This document shows positions 54,466 to 64,000 of a stretch of DNA of 64,000 nt, piece by piece. A model generated the notes under the pieces. It ran no database searches. It saw nothing but the letters and a program-made list of their open reading frames with translations, and was not told the origin of the DNA. Origin of the DNA: Flavobacterium sp. ov086 (GTDB taxonomy: Bacteria > Bacteroidota > Bacteroidia > Flavobacteriales > Flavobacteriaceae); contig NZ_FZNL01000002.1 of NCBI RefSeq assembly GCF_900187965.1, positions 1 to 64,000 of the forward strand, in the 5' to 3' direction. Positions within the stretch are counted from its first letter, which is position 1; each line of letters opens with the position of its first letter. Made by a program: the position numbers and the translations under genes.

Positions 54466-55155
54466 ATGAAGAAAGTAGTATTATTTTTAACAATCATGTT
54501 TATGACTATGTCTTACGCTCAAGAAACCAAACAAATTCCTCAAATCAATGTAAATGGTGAAGGAAAAGTAAAAGTAGCACCTGATCAGGTTTGTATTTCA
54601 GCAACTGTTGAAACAAAAGGGAATAATGCTAAAGATGTCAAAAAGCAAAATGACGAAAAAATGGATGCTGTTTTAAAATTCATTAAAAAAATGAATGTTC
54701 CAACAGCAGATTTTAAAACGAAACAAGTTGCTCTTAATCCACAATACGATTACGAAAAAAAGAAAACCAGTTACAATGCTACTCAAACTGTAGAAATTGT
54801 ATTAAAAGATTTAACTAAGTACGATGAATTAATGGAAGGTTTGGTTCAACAAGGAATCAATCGTATCGATAGAGTTTCTTTTGAAACTTCTAAATTAGCG
54901 CAACTTGAAACAGAAGCTCGTAAATTGGCTATTAAAGATGCTAAATTAAAAGCAGAAGATTACGTTTCGGTTTTGGGACAAAAAGTTGGTAAAGCTTATA
55001 CAATTTCTGATAATACTCAGGTTTATCACCCACAACCAATGTATGCTGCTATGAAATCTATGGCAATGGATTCAGCAGGAGCTTCAAACGAAACTTTAGC
55101 AATTGGTGAAATCGAAGTTACAGCAAACGTAAGTGTTAGTTTTATTTTAGACTAA
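54466..55155 (+). CDS. SIMPL-domain (DUF541) secreted protein
   Basis: The 229-residue protein has a signal peptide (FLTIMFMTMSYAQ) and a SIMPL domain: INVNGEGKVKVAPDQVCISA, KAEDYVSVLGQKVGKAYTIS, and the C-terminal IGEIEVTANVSVSFIL. SIMPL proteins (for example BP26 of Brucella) form periplasmic channel-like oligomers of unclear role. It follows the rhomboid gene by 53 bp and ends at a clear terminator. Confidence 0.9.
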   Translation: MKKVVLFLTIMFMTMSYAQETKQIPQINVNGEGKVKVAPDQVCISATVETKGNNAKDVKKQNDEKMDAVLKFIKKMNVPTADFKTKQVALNPQYDYEKKKTSYNATQTVEIVLKDLTKYDELMEGLVQQGINRIDRVSFETSKLAQLETEARKLAIKDAKLKAEDYVSVLGQKVGKAYTISDNTQVYHPQPMYAAMKSMAMDSAGASNETLAIGEIEVTANVSVSFILD

Positions 55156-55181
55156 ATACCCGATAAATTTCAATATTAAAA

Positions 55182-55222
55182 AATCCAAATTCCAATTTCA
55201 CGATTGGGATTTGGATTTTTTT
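55182..55222 (+). terminator. Terminator after the SIMPL gene
   Basis: AATCCAAATTCCAAT pairs almost perfectly with ATTGGGATTTGGATT and is followed by TTTTTTG. Confidence 0.85.
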
Positions 55223-55358
55223 GTTTCTGTTATTTTAGTAAAAGGCAAAATAATGCCGATTATAATGACTTAAGCTTTGTGGTAAACTTCTTTTTAGTAA
55301 TGATTCATAAAAATGAAATAAAAAAGATAGTTTTAAAATTACTTATTGATTGATTTCT

Positions 55359-55366
55359 TAAATTTG
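55359..55366 (+). promoter_or_regulatory. -7 box of the alpha/beta hydrolase gene
   Basis: TAAATTTG is an exact TANNTTTG match 25 nt upstream of the ATG at 55392. Confidence 0.5.
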
Positions 55367-55391
55367 TATACGCACCAAAAACCTTTTTATC

Positions 55392-56348
55392 ATGCCTATA
55401 ATTGAACAATCAGAATATGATTTCCCTTCTATTATTTATCGCAACAGGCATGTTTCTACGATTTACGCTGCTTTGTTTAAAAGGTTTGATGCTCCTGGAT
55501 ACACAAGAGAAAAAATTGAGTTAAGTGACGGAGATTTTATCAATGTCGATTTTATTCTAAACGACTCCAAAAAAGCAGTCATTCTATGTCATGGTTTAGA
55601 AGGAGATTCCCGCAGAACATACAATAATAGCTGCGCGGCTTATTTTCAGCAGAAAGGTTTTTCGGTTTTTGCATGGAACAATCGTACTTGTGGAGGCGAA
55701 ATGAACCGTCTTCCCAGACTTTATCATCATGGTGCAGTTGATGATCTGGATGAAGTAGTGCAGTTTGCTTTAAAAAAAGGATTCGAAGATGTTTATTTAA
55801 TTGGATATTCAATGGGAGGTGTTCAGCTTTTGAATTATTTAGGATGGACAAAAATCGATAAACGTATAAAGGCAGCTGTCTCGATTTCGGCACCAACTCA
55901 TATTGCTACAAGTGCAGAAGTATTAAAACAGGGCTTTAACAGAGTTTATTTAAAGAATTTTACAATCGATATTAAAAGAAAGCTGAAACACAAAGCAGCA
56001 CAGTTTCCTGATTTTATAAATAGTGATCAGATTGATAAAATTACTTCTTTTGATGAAGTTGATCATTATTTTACCGCACCGTTACACGGATTTGCGAGTA
56101 GAGATGACTACTACCAGCGTGTTTCTCCTGAATTTTCACTTAAAGACATTACCACTCCTGTTTTGATTATTAATTCTCTTGATGATCCTTTTTTAGGCGA
56201 AAGGTGTTATCCCAGAGCTATAGCACAAGACAGCGAATATGTTTATCTTGAAACTCCGCGATATGGAGGACATTGTGCTTTTCCATTGCGTAATTCAACA
56301 TATTCTTATGCGGAGAAAAGGGCTTATAAATTTTTTAAATCCTGGTAA
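55392..56348 (+). CDS. Alpha/beta hydrolase, YheT/ABHD-like
   Basis: The 318-residue hydrolase has the oxyanion loop HGLEGDSRRTY, the nucleophile elbow GYSMGGVQLLN, the acid region INSLDDPFLGERCYP and the catalytic His in GGHCAFP. The pattern FAWNNRTCGGEMNRLPRLYH matches the YheT branch, predicted esterases or lipases. The substrate is unknown. It is monocistronic with its own promoter. Confidence 0.88.
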   Translation: MPIIEQSEYDFPSIIYRNRHVSTIYAALFKRFDAPGYTREKIELSDGDFINVDFILNDSKKAVILCHGLEGDSRRTYNNSCAAYFQQKGFSVFAWNNRTCGGEMNRLPRLYHHGAVDDLDEVVQFALKKGFEDVYLIGYSMGGVQLLNYLGWTKIDKRIKAAVSISAPTHIATSAEVLKQGFNRVYLKNFTIDIKRKLKHKAAQFPDFINSDQIDKITSFDEVDHYFTAPLHGFASRDDYYQRVSPEFSLKDITTPVLIINSLDDPFLGERCYPRAIAQDSEYVYLETPRYGGHCAFPLRNSTYSYAEKRAYKFFKSW

Positions 56349-56564
56349 GGCTTTAGAGGTTTTAAGGCTTAATTATGTTTACACATTTAAAATTCTAAAA
56401 AACGCCTTATTTTCAATGTAAAAATTCTTGAAAATAAAAGTTTAATTTTATCTTTACAATTATATATCCTTCTTTTTGCTTGTCATTACAAAATAATCCT
56501 TCCTAATTATTTTGGCAAGTTACTCGGTTCGGGAAGGCGTTTTCTAAACTCATTTTCATTTATT

Positions 56565-56572
56565 TAAATTTG
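56565..56572 (+). promoter_or_regulatory. -7 box of the HTCS gene
   Basis: TAAATTTG is an exact match ending 7 nt before the ATG at 56580, predicting a leaderless or nearly leaderless message. Confidence 0.5.
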
Positions 56573-56579
56573 CTATTTC

Positions 56580-59318
56580 ATGTACAAATTTGTAAAATAT
56601 TTTTTGCTGCTTATTTTAGTATCATTAAGTTTAAGTTCTTGTAAACAAAAACAGGGAGATAAAATTAAAGTCGGATTTTCGCAGGCTATGACGACTGACG
56701 ATTGGCGCAAGCAAATGAACAGTTCTATAAAAATTGAAGCTTCCTTAAGACCAGAAGTTGATTTGACTATTAAGGATGCGAACAATAATATCGAGAAGCA
56801 AATAGAAGACATCGAAAGATTTATTTCTAATAAAGTAGACGTTATTATTGTATCTCCAATTCAATCTAAACCTTTAACGGCGGTGGTCGAAAAATCGATT
56901 AAAGCCGGAATTCCTGTTCTTGTTGTGGATCGAAAAATTGAAGGCGAAAATTATACTGCTTATTTAGGTGCTGATAATATTGAAATTGGGAGAATTGCAG
57001 CTCGTTATATTATTTCGCACAGCAAAGGTTCCGGTAAAATTATTGAAATTACCGGAGCAAACGGCTCTTCACCTGCTTATGAAAGAAGCCTTGGATTTGA
57101 TCAGATCATCAATGAAAACAAACGTTTCAAAGTAGAGAACACTATTCATGGCGATTGGGAGGGAGAATCAGTTAAAGCACCATTAAAAGCAATTCTTTTA
57201 CAAAACCCAGACATTGAATATATTTTTGCCCATAATGACCGTATGGCTTTAAGCGCGTGGGAAACTGCGAAAACCTTAGGGTTAGAAAAGAAAATTAAGT
57301 TTTTAGGAGTTGACGGATTGAATTCTGTGAATGGTGGTATAGAATTAGTAAAAAGTGGTGTTTTAAATGGAACTATTTTGTATCCAACAGGAGGAAACGA
57401 AGCATTGAAACTGGCTCTGAAAATGTATAATAAAGAACCCATTTCTAAAAATAATATCCTAAATACGATAGTTATCGATCAAAATAACGCCGAAATTATC
57501 GAAAACCAAATGGATAAAGTAGATCAGCAGCAAGTCGTTATTGAGTCACAGCAAGGAGCAATAAAAGTTCAGGAAAGAGAATATGCCTCACAGAATAATC
57601 TGGTTCGCTTATTGAGTTTTTTCCTTGTGATTATTTTGAGTTTGACCGTTTACAGTATTTATTCGACTATTTCTATTTCAAGAAAGAAAAAACAACTCGA
57701 AAGAATCAATCAAACGGTAATTGATCAGAATAATGAAATTCAGGAAATGGCTCAAATTGCCCAAAGAAGCAACGAAGCAAAATTGAATTTCTTTACCGGA
57801 CTATCACATGAATTTAAAACACCCATAACGCTTATTATGAGTTATGTGGAATCGTTGATTGAAAATGAAAAAATTAAAGGAACGGCGCTTATTGATGAAG
57901 TAAAACTAATTCATAAAAATTCAAATCGATTACTCAGATTAATAAATCAATTGCTGGATTTTAGAAAAATTGAAGAGCAGAAATTTACCTTAAGAGCTTC
58001 AAATACTAAAATTTATGATTTTACAAACGAAGTAATGACCAACTTTAAAGGTGAAGCTGCCCGCAGAAATATTGATTTTCAGCTTATTTGCAAAAACAAA
58101 AATCTGGAATTATTTATTGATAGGGGATTAATGGATAAAGTATATTTCAATTTGCTTTCAAATGCTTTTAAATTTACGCCGGATAACGGTAAAATTAGTA
58201 TTTCGATTGTAGAAAATCAGGACAATACAGTTCGAATTAGTTTTAAAGATTCCGGAATTGGAATACCTGAAAATGAATTGTCGAATGTATTTAATCCTTT
58301 TTTCAGAGCATCAAATAATAATAAAAACAGCTCAGGAATAGGACTTCATCTCTCCAAAGAATTTGTGCTTTTGCATCAGGGAACAATCGAATTAAAATCA
58401 AAACAAGGAAGTGAATTTGTAATTACCTTATTAAAAGGAAACAGTCATTTACAACCTTCTGAAATTGTAAATAAAGCCGAAAATCTAAATAGTACTCCAA
58501 ATCTAATATTGGATAATTTAGATATAGAGTCGGATTTAAATCAAGGCAATGTAATCTCTGAATCAGAAAAACATACACTTTTAGTAATAGAAGACAATAT
58601 AGATTTAGTCATATTTTTAAAAGCCAAATTATCCAGTGAATACGTAGTTTATACTTCTGACGGGAGTGATGCTATTGAAAAAGTAATGGAAATTATTCCG
58701 GATATCATCATTTGCGACATTAATCTGGTTGACAAAGACGGATATGAAATTAGCAAAGAATTGAAAAAGGATTTGCGTTCGTCACATATCCCTATTATTA
58801 TTTTAACGGCTCAAAGTAACAAAGAATCGGTTTTAAAAGGGTTACAGAGCGGTGTTGATCAATATCTGACAAAACCCTTTAGTCTTTCTATTTTAAAACA
58901 ATCTATTTCCAGCTTGCTTTTCAACAGAGAAAAGCTGCGTTATTATTATACCAACAACATTTATCGTATTGAACCGGAATCTAAATTTGGCAATCAGGAA
59001 CAGTCGTTTATTACTAAAATGAATGATATTATTAAGATGAATGTTGAAAATCCTAAATTCTCTGTCGAGGATTTAGCAGATAAACTTGGAGTTTCAAGAG
59101 TTCAGTTGTATCGAAAGGTAAAAGCTATTATCGGAATTAATATCAGTGATCATATTAATAATGTAAAATTGGAGAAAGCAGCAGAGCTTTTGAAGTCCAA
59201 TAATATGAATATTTCAGAAATTGCATACTCACTAGGATTCTCTTCTCCAAACTATTTTTCTACAGCTTTTAAGAATAAATTTGGAATTTCACCAAAGGAA
59301 TACAAATCGTCTAATTAA
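56580..59318 (+). CDS. Hybrid two-component sensor/regulator of fructan use
   Basis: The 912-residue protein has a lipoprotein-like signal (SLSLSSC). A periplasmic sugar-binding domain of the ribose/LacI type occupies about residues 30-315 (IKVGFSQAMTTDDWRKQM, VVSPIQSKPLTAVV-like segment, FLGVDGLNSVNGG). A transmembrane helix lies near 345-365. HisKA has His410 (GLSHEFKTPITLIMSYVESL). The ATPase domain, a receiver with Asp713 (IICDINLVDKDG) and an AraC-type HTH at about 820-912 follow. The layout matches Bacteroides BT1754, which binds fructose, and the GH32 and sugar-porter genes next to it support the same role. Confidence 0.93.
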   Translation: MYKFVKYFLLLILVSLSLSSCKQKQGDKIKVGFSQAMTTDDWRKQMNSSIKIEASLRPEVDLTIKDANNNIEKQIEDIERFISNKVDVIIVSPIQSKPLTAVVEKSIKAGIPVLVVDRKIEGENYTAYLGADNIEIGRIAARYIISHSKGSGKIIEITGANGSSPAYERSLGFDQIINENKRFKVENTIHGDWEGESVKAPLKAILLQNPDIEYIFAHNDRMALSAWETAKTLGLEKKIKFLGVDGLNSVNGGIELVKSGVLNGTILYPTGGNEALKLALKMYNKEPISKNNILNTIVIDQNNAEIIENQMDKVDQQQVVIESQQGAIKVQEREYASQNNLVRLLSFFLVIILSLTVYSIYSTISISRKKKQLERINQTVIDQNNEIQEMAQIAQRSNEAKLNFFTGLSHEFKTPITLIMSYVESLIENEKIKGTALIDEVKLIHKNSNRLLRLINQLLDFRKIEEQKFTLRASNTKIYDFTNEVMTNFKGEAARRNIDFQLICKNKNLELFIDRGLMDKVYFNLLSNAFKFTPDNGKISISIVENQDNTVRISFKDSGIGIPENELSNVFNPFFRASNNNKNSSGIGLHLSKEFVLLHQGTIELKSKQGSEFVITLLKGNSHLQPSEIVNKAENLNSTPNLILDNLDIESDLNQGNVISESEKHTLLVIEDNIDLVIFLKAKLSSEYVVYTSDGSDAIEKVMEIIPDIIICDINLVDKDGYEISKELKKDLRSSHIPIIILTAQSNKESVLKGLQSGVDQYLTKPFSLSILKQSISSLLFNREKLRYYYTNNIYRIEPESKFGNQEQSFITKMNDIIKMNVENPKFSVEDLADKLGVSRVQLYRKVKAIIGINISDHINNVKLEKAAELLKSNNMNISEIAYSLGFSSPNYFSTAFKNKFGISPKEYKSSN

Positions 59319-59324
59319 TATTAG

Positions 59325-59359
59325 TTTAAAATTGATACAAATGAGGTATCAATTTTAAA
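59325..59359 (+). terminator. Perfect hairpin after the HTCS gene
   Basis: TTTAAAATTGATAC pairs over 14 bp with GTATCAATTTTAAA around a 7-nt loop. There is no T run, so termination may be weak. Confidence 0.6.
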
Positions 59360-59548
59360 CCTAATGTAACAAAATCGAAACTACACGGTTTTCGTAAATA
59401 AATTTTAAATTGTCTAAAGCCTTGTAAATAAAGCTTTTGTTGTTTAAATATCAAACTATCAGTATTTATAGAATTAAATTGTAACATCATTAAAAATAAG
59501 TTGTTTTTTTTGCGGATATCTTAGCGATAAGTTTTTAATACATCTACA

Positions 59549-60907
59549 ATGAACAAGATATTGATTTGGTCTGTTACTGCTGCACTGGCAGGTTTTCTAT
59601 TCGGTTTTGATACCGTAGTTATTTCTGGAGCTGATAAACAATTGCAGCTTCTTTGGCATTCATCTGATGCTTTTCATGGATCCGTTGTTATGGCAATGGC
59701 ACTTTGGGGAACAGTTGTAGGTGCTATTTTTGGAGGAATTCCAACCAATAAAATAGGTCGTAAAAAAACACTATTCTGGATCGGGATTTTATATTTTATT
59801 TCAGCTATAGGTGCATCTTTTGCAAACGATCCTTATGTTTTTGCTGTCTTTAGATTTATTGGAGGTTTAGGTGTAGGCGCTTCAACTATTGCTGCTCCGG
59901 CTTATGTTTCTGAAATTGCTCCGGCTGACAAACGCGGACGCTTAGTAGCTTTGTATCAATTTAATATTGTATTGGGAATTTTAATTGCCTTTATATCCAA
60001 TTACTTCTTGAAAGATATTGGCGAAAATGCCTGGCGTTGGATGATTGGAGTTCAGGCAATTCCATCTTTTATTTATATTCTTTTTATACTTACAATCCCA
60101 GAAAGTCCAAGATGGTTATTGTCTAAAAATAGAGACGAAGAGGCGCGTGAAGTATTGTTTAAAATCGATCCAAGTGCAGATCTTAAGGATATTATGGATG
60201 ATTCAAGAGAAAACGGAATCACCAAACATGAAAATATCTTCATGAAAAAATACCGTTTCCCTTTAATGCTGGCTTTTTTAATAGCATTTTTTAATCAGTT
60301 TTCAGGAATCAATGCCTTCTTGTATTATGCGCCAAGAATTTTTGAAGAGGCAGGTTTAGGACAAAACACAGCTTTATTGAGTAGTATCGGAATCGGGATA
60401 ACCAATCTTATATTTACTTTAATCGGAGTTGCATTAATTGACAAATTAGGAAGAAAGTTGTTAATGTACATTGGTTCTATCGGATATATTATTTCTTTAG
60501 GATTAGTTTCGGCTTCGTTTTATTTCAATTGGGGAGGATTATCTGTACCTATTTTCCTTTTCTTATTTATTGCTTCTCACGCCATTGGTCAGGGAGCTGT
60601 AATCTGGGTTTTTATTTCAGAAATTTTTCCAAATCACATTCGTGCATCGGGACAAGCTTTTGGAAGTTCAGTACATTGGGTTTTGGCAGCAATTATTCCA
60701 TCTTTAATTCCAATGTTATTCTCAGAAATTGGGCCTGATGTTGTTTTCTTAATTTTTACGCTTATGATGGTGTTACAATTACTGTTTGTAATTTTTATAA
60801 TGCCGGAAACTAAGGGAATATCCTTAGAAGTATTAAGTGAAAATCTAACCAAAAAAAATATCAAAAAACATGAAATCAAAGAAACATCTATCGCTGACAT
60901 TTTATAG
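59549..60907 (+). CDS. Sugar porter, major facilitator superfamily
   Basis: The 452-residue protein has twelve helices with the sugar-porter signatures: GFLFGFDTVVISGADKQL, NKIGRKKTLFWIG, RFIGGLGVGASTIAAPAYVS, PESPRWLLS, FNQFSGINAFLYYAPRIF and the terminal PETKGISLE. It would import free fructose or another hexose released by the GH32 enzyme, like BT1758 in Bacteroides. Its 3' end overlaps the GH32 start by 38 bp. Confidence 0.93.
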   Translation: MNKILIWSVTAALAGFLFGFDTVVISGADKQLQLLWHSSDAFHGSVVMAMALWGTVVGAIFGGIPTNKIGRKKTLFWIGILYFISAIGASFANDPYVFAVFRFIGGLGVGASTIAAPAYVSEIAPADKRGRLVALYQFNIVLGILIAFISNYFLKDIGENAWRWMIGVQAIPSFIYILFILTIPESPRWLLSKNRDEEAREVLFKIDPSADLKDIMDDSRENGITKHENIFMKKYRFPLMLAFLIAFFNQFSGINAFLYYAPRIFEEAGLGQNTALLSSIGIGITNLIFTLIGVALIDKLGRKLLMYIGSIGYIISLGLVSASFYFNWGGLSVPIFLFLFIASHAIGQGAVIWVFISEIFPNHIRASGQAFGSSVHWVLAAIIPSLIPMLFSEIGPDVVFLIFTLMMVLQLLFVIFIMPETKGISLEVLSENLTKKNIKKHEIKETSIADIL

Positions 60908-62477
60908 TGCACTCGTACTTTTAATAGCAGGTTGTAAACCATATCTGGCTGTGGCTCAAAAAACAGAAGTTACAGTTTCAACATCAACTGAAGAAAAAAT
61001 GTACCGTCCTAACTTTCATTTTACGCCAAAAAAAGGCTGGATGAATGATCCAAATGGAATGTTTTATGCGAACGGATATTATCATTTGTTCTTTCAGTAT
61101 TATCCTGACGGAAATAAATGGGGACCAATGCACTGGGGACATGCAATTAGTAAAGACTTAGTTAAATGGGAAGAACAGCCTATTGCGATTTATCCGGACA
61201 ACGACAAATATATTTTTTCGGGAAGTGCTGTTGTTGATACTCACAATACATCGGGTTTAGGTACAGGAAAAACAGCTCCGATTGTGGCGATTTATACGCT
61301 GCATGATATGACAAAAGAAAAAGAAAACAAAATCGATGTTGAGCAGCAGGATATTGCATATTCGAACGACAATGGTTTTACATGGCAGAAATTTAAGGAA
61401 GGAAATCCTGTCGTGAAAAACCCTGGAATTCGTGATTTTCGTGATCCAAAAGCGACTTGGGATGAAACGCATAAACAATGGATCTTGGTTTTGGCAGCTC
61501 AGGACCGATCTCAGTTTTACAAATCAAAAGATCTTAAAAACTGGGAATATTTATCTGATTTCGGAAAAAATATCGGAGCTCACGGAGGTGTTTGGGAATG
61601 TCCGGATTTCTTTCAGATAAAAGTTAAAGGAACCAATGAAACCAAATGGGTTTTGATTCAGAGTTTAAATCCGGGTGGAGCTAACGGAGGTTCCGGAACG
61701 CAATATTTTATTGGAGATTTTGATGGAACAACTTTTACATTAGATTCAAATTTTGCCAAAAGAGTAGAACAGGAAAAAGCGGTTTGGATCGATTACGGAA
61801 AAGATAATTATGCAGGAGTAACCTGGAATAATGTTCCAAGTACCGACGGACGTCGATTATTTATCGGGTGGATGTCTAACTGGGAGTATGCGCAAGATGT
61901 TCCAACATTTGCATGGAGAAGCAGCACGACAATTGCCCGCGAAATTCAGTTGATAAAAAAAGGAAATGATTATAGTCTAATCAGTAATCCTGTAAAAGAA
62001 ATCAACAAATATGTTTCTAAAACAATCAAAGAAAAGAGTCTGAAAGGAAAAGGAAAACTTTCAATTCTTGGAGCAGGAAAAATCGATTTGACTCAGGCAA
62101 TTGTCAATTTTAATTTAAAAAACTTAAAACAGGATACGTACACTTTTACACTTTCAAACGCAATTGGAGAATCTTTGACTTTTGGGATCAATAATTCAGA
62201 GCACTATTTATTTACAGATCGCTCGAAAGCAGGAAAAAATGATTTCTCTGAAAAATTTGCTTCAACAACTACCAAAGCAATTTTAGACGGAAATCAAAAA
62301 GAAGGTGTTTTTAAAATCATTTTAGACAAAACATCTATTGAAATATTTTACAATAATGGCGAAAAAGTAATAACAGAAATCTTTTTCACAAACCAGCCAT
62401 TTACTTCTCTATCAGTTTCTTCAAACGAAGGAGTTGAACTGAGCAACCTCGTAATTAACCAATTAAATATAAACTAA
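60870..62477 (+). CDS. GH32 levanase/inulinase-like lipoprotein
   Basis: The 535-residue enzyme has a lipoprotein signal (LLIAGC). The GH32 catalytic residues are the nucleophile Asp60 in GWMNDPNGMF, the stabiliser Asp192 in FRDPKATW and the acid Glu243 in WECPDFF. An N-terminal five-blade propeller is followed by a C-terminal beta-sandwich from about residue 370. It would release fructose from levan, inulin or sucrose; exo-action is likely but unproven. The start lies inside the sugar-porter gene, suggesting translational coupling. Confidence 0.94.
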   Translation: MKSKKHLSLTFYSALVLLIAGCKPYLAVAQKTEVTVSTSTEEKMYRPNFHFTPKKGWMNDPNGMFYANGYYHLFFQYYPDGNKWGPMHWGHAISKDLVKWEEQPIAIYPDNDKYIFSGSAVVDTHNTSGLGTGKTAPIVAIYTLHDMTKEKENKIDVEQQDIAYSNDNGFTWQKFKEGNPVVKNPGIRDFRDPKATWDETHKQWILVLAAQDRSQFYKSKDLKNWEYLSDFGKNIGAHGGVWECPDFFQIKVKGTNETKWVLIQSLNPGGANGGSGTQYFIGDFDGTTFTLDSNFAKRVEQEKAVWIDYGKDNYAGVTWNNVPSTDGRRLFIGWMSNWEYAQDVPTFAWRSSTTIAREIQLIKKGNDYSLISNPVKEINKYVSKTIKEKSLKGKGKLSILGAGKIDLTQAIVNFNLKNLKQDTYTFTLSNAIGESLTFGINNSEHYLFTDRSKAGKNDFSEKFASTTTKAILDGNQKEGVFKIILDKTSIEIFYNNGEKVITEIFFTNQPFTSLSVSSNEGVELSNLVINQLNIN

Positions 62478-62496
62478 CTAAAAACCACTAACCTCA

Positions 62497-64000
62497 TGAA
62501 AAGTAAAATTATTTATTTTCTATTTTTCTTCTTTCCAATGCTGGTGATGACAGCTCAGGAAAGCGGGATTAAAGGAACAGTAATTTCGTCAGACGACGGA
62601 ATGCCGCTTCCGGGAGCAACCGTACTTATTTCGGGTACAAATACCAGTACAGTAACAGATTTTGATGGTAATTTTTCTTTCGGGAATATAAAATCAGATG
62701 CTGTAATTGTTGTTTCTTTTATCGGATATGCACCACAATCTATTTCGGTAAAAGGGCAAAAAACATTAAATGTAACTTTAAAAGTTGATAACAATCAACT
62801 TAATGAAGTTGTAGTAACAGGATATTCAAAACAAAAGAAAACAGATATTACCGGAGCAGTTGCTGTTGTAAACATGAAGGAAGTCATGAAACAAACGGAA
62901 CCAAATCCAATTAAAGCGCTGCAAGGAAGGGTAGCAGGGGTGAAAGTTTCTTCTGATGGATCTCCAAGTGGAGCTAATACTAAAGTGGTAATTCGTGGAA
63001 TAGGAACTTTAAACAATACAGATCCTCTTTATGTAATTGACGGAATGCCTACTAAATCAGGAATGCACGAACTAAATCCGAATGATATTGAAACCATTCA
63101 GGTTTTAAAAGATGCATCTTCGGCAAGTATTTATGGTTCTCGCGCTTCAAACGGAGTAATTATCATTACTACCAAAAAAGGAAAAGAAGGTAAAATGAGA
63201 ATCAATTTCAGTACTTATACTTCGATTTCTGATTATTCCAGAAAACAGAAAGTGCTAAATGCGGATCAATTTGGTCAGGCTTTATGGCAGGCAAATATTA
63301 ACGATGGGTTAAACCCGAATAATAATAACGTGAGCTATCAATTTGACTGGACTGTAAAGAATAACAAACCACAGTTAAACAAAGTCTTAGTTCCGGAATA
63401 TTTAGATGCAGCTCAAACTTTGAAATCATCTAATACAGATTGGTACGATGCAATTTCGCAAACAGGAATAGCAAAATCTTATGATTTATCGGTTTCTAAT
63501 GCATCAGACAAAGGAAGCTACCTTTTTTCTTTGGGATATTATGGAAATGAAGGAGTTGTAAAAACAACTGATTTCGAGAGAATTTCTGCAAGAATGAACG
63601 GTTCTTATAAATATTTTGACGGGAAATTGGTTATTGGAGAAAACTTCTCAATGACCCGTACCAATGAAGTTACAGATCCTGGAGTTCTGGATCCTGCGCT
63701 TCGTGCTTTGCCAATTATTCCGGTACATACAGTTGATGGAAAAGGATGGGGAGGACCAGTTGGCGGAATGAATGACAGACAAAATCCGGTTCGTCTTTTA
63801 GAATATAACAAAGACAATAAATATGATTATTTACGTCTTTTTGGAAATATGTATGCGGATTTAGAGATTATCAAAAACCTTCATATTAAGAGTAGTTTTG
63901 GTATCGATTACGGATTTTATAAAAAACGTACGCTGCAAAGAAGTTACAAGTCCGGATATCTGAAAAACGATCAGACATCTGTTACTATTGACCAATCTGT
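62497..64000 (+). CDS. SusC-type TonB-dependent transporter, 5' part
   Basis: The frame starts at 62497 and remains open to the window end (about 501 codons), so the C-terminal barrel is missing. A signal peptide (PMLVMTAQ) is followed by a carboxypeptidase-like domain (GIKGTVISSDDGMPLPGATV) and a TonB box region (LNEVVVTGYSKQKKTDITGA). The plug follows (ALQGRVAGVKVSSDGSPSGA, VIRGIGTLNNTDPLYVIDG, SASIYGSRASNGVIIIT). This is a SusC-type outer-membrane glycan importer. A susD partner would be expected next. By position its substrate is fructan. Confidence 0.95.

Noticed and set aside
1-64000. CRISPR array, tRNA, rRNA, prophage or transposase
   Set aside because: No regularly spaced identical repeats, cloverleaf-like sequences or transposase/integrase motifs were recognised on either strand by eye.

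Overview
The window comes from a low-GC member of the Bacteroidota, most likely a Flavobacterium. The supporting signs are several TANNTTTG promoter boxes with weak or absent Shine-Dalgarno sequences, a SusC-type receptor and a hybrid two-component fructan regulator, a flavobacterial fused E1 dehydrogenase, DUF3822 next to rsmD, and AT-rich intergenic palindromes. No tRNA, rRNA, CRISPR array, prophage or intact insertion sequence was recognised. The only RNA gene found is RNase P RNA (rnpB).

Layout. 1-2156: 5' part of a large repeat-built secreted protein (minus strand) and a small orphan ORF. 2654-6154: polyphosphate operon (SixA-like phosphatase, ppk1, short ppx). 6352-9309: TMEM175-like channel, a Crp-like regulator behind a pentanucleotide repeat, and two redox-type enzymes. 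9416-11154: dnaX, split by an A10 run into two frames. 11637-16234: small secreted, membrane and hypothetical proteins, ending in a BON lipoprotein and a BON-LysM protein. 16595-19886: a small protein, rnpB, a dicarboxylate symporter and a ketopantoate-reductase-like enzyme. 20067-25197: two-component system divergent from a TonB-type outer-membrane receptor. 25578-33409: rsmD/DUF3822, a RecD-like helicase, a DOPA-dioxygenase-like enzyme, a beta-propeller protein and kdsB. 33471-39830: fused 2-oxoacid dehydrogenase E1, an M1-peptidase-like outer-membrane protein without its zinc motif, and a LOG-family protein. 40347-42558: an accessory cassette of XRE regulator, small secreted Cys-containing peptide, lipocalin-like secreted protein, tiny membrane protein and ABC ATPase. 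42613-56348: mostly housekeeping genes (uvrA, Fic protein, ClC channel, ggt, AcpH, glmM, acyltransferase, rhomboid, SIMPL protein, alpha/beta hydrolase). 56580-64000: start of a fructan utilisation locus (HTCS sensor, sugar importer, GH32, SusC), cut by the window end.

How the genes work together. The fructan locus is coherent: a periplasmic sugar-sensing hybrid kinase would switch on a GH32 lipoprotein, an inner-membrane sugar porter and a SusC pore, as in the Bacteroides BT1754 system. ppk1 and ppx make and degrade polyphosphate. The kinase/regulator pair at 20750-22814 probably controls the divergent receptor gene through three TTAAC repeats spaced exactly 11 bp.

The best candidate for an undescribed system is the 40.3-42.6 kb peptide/ABC cassette. 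It has a hairpin after the peptide gene and related palindromes on both sides. Other notable items are the dnaX slippery run, a 15-bp perfect inverted repeat over the fic promoter, a repeat-tract promoter before the Crp-like gene, and several families of intergenic palindromes, one of them a 328-bp MITE-like element. All family assignments are from reading the sequence; no database search was run.
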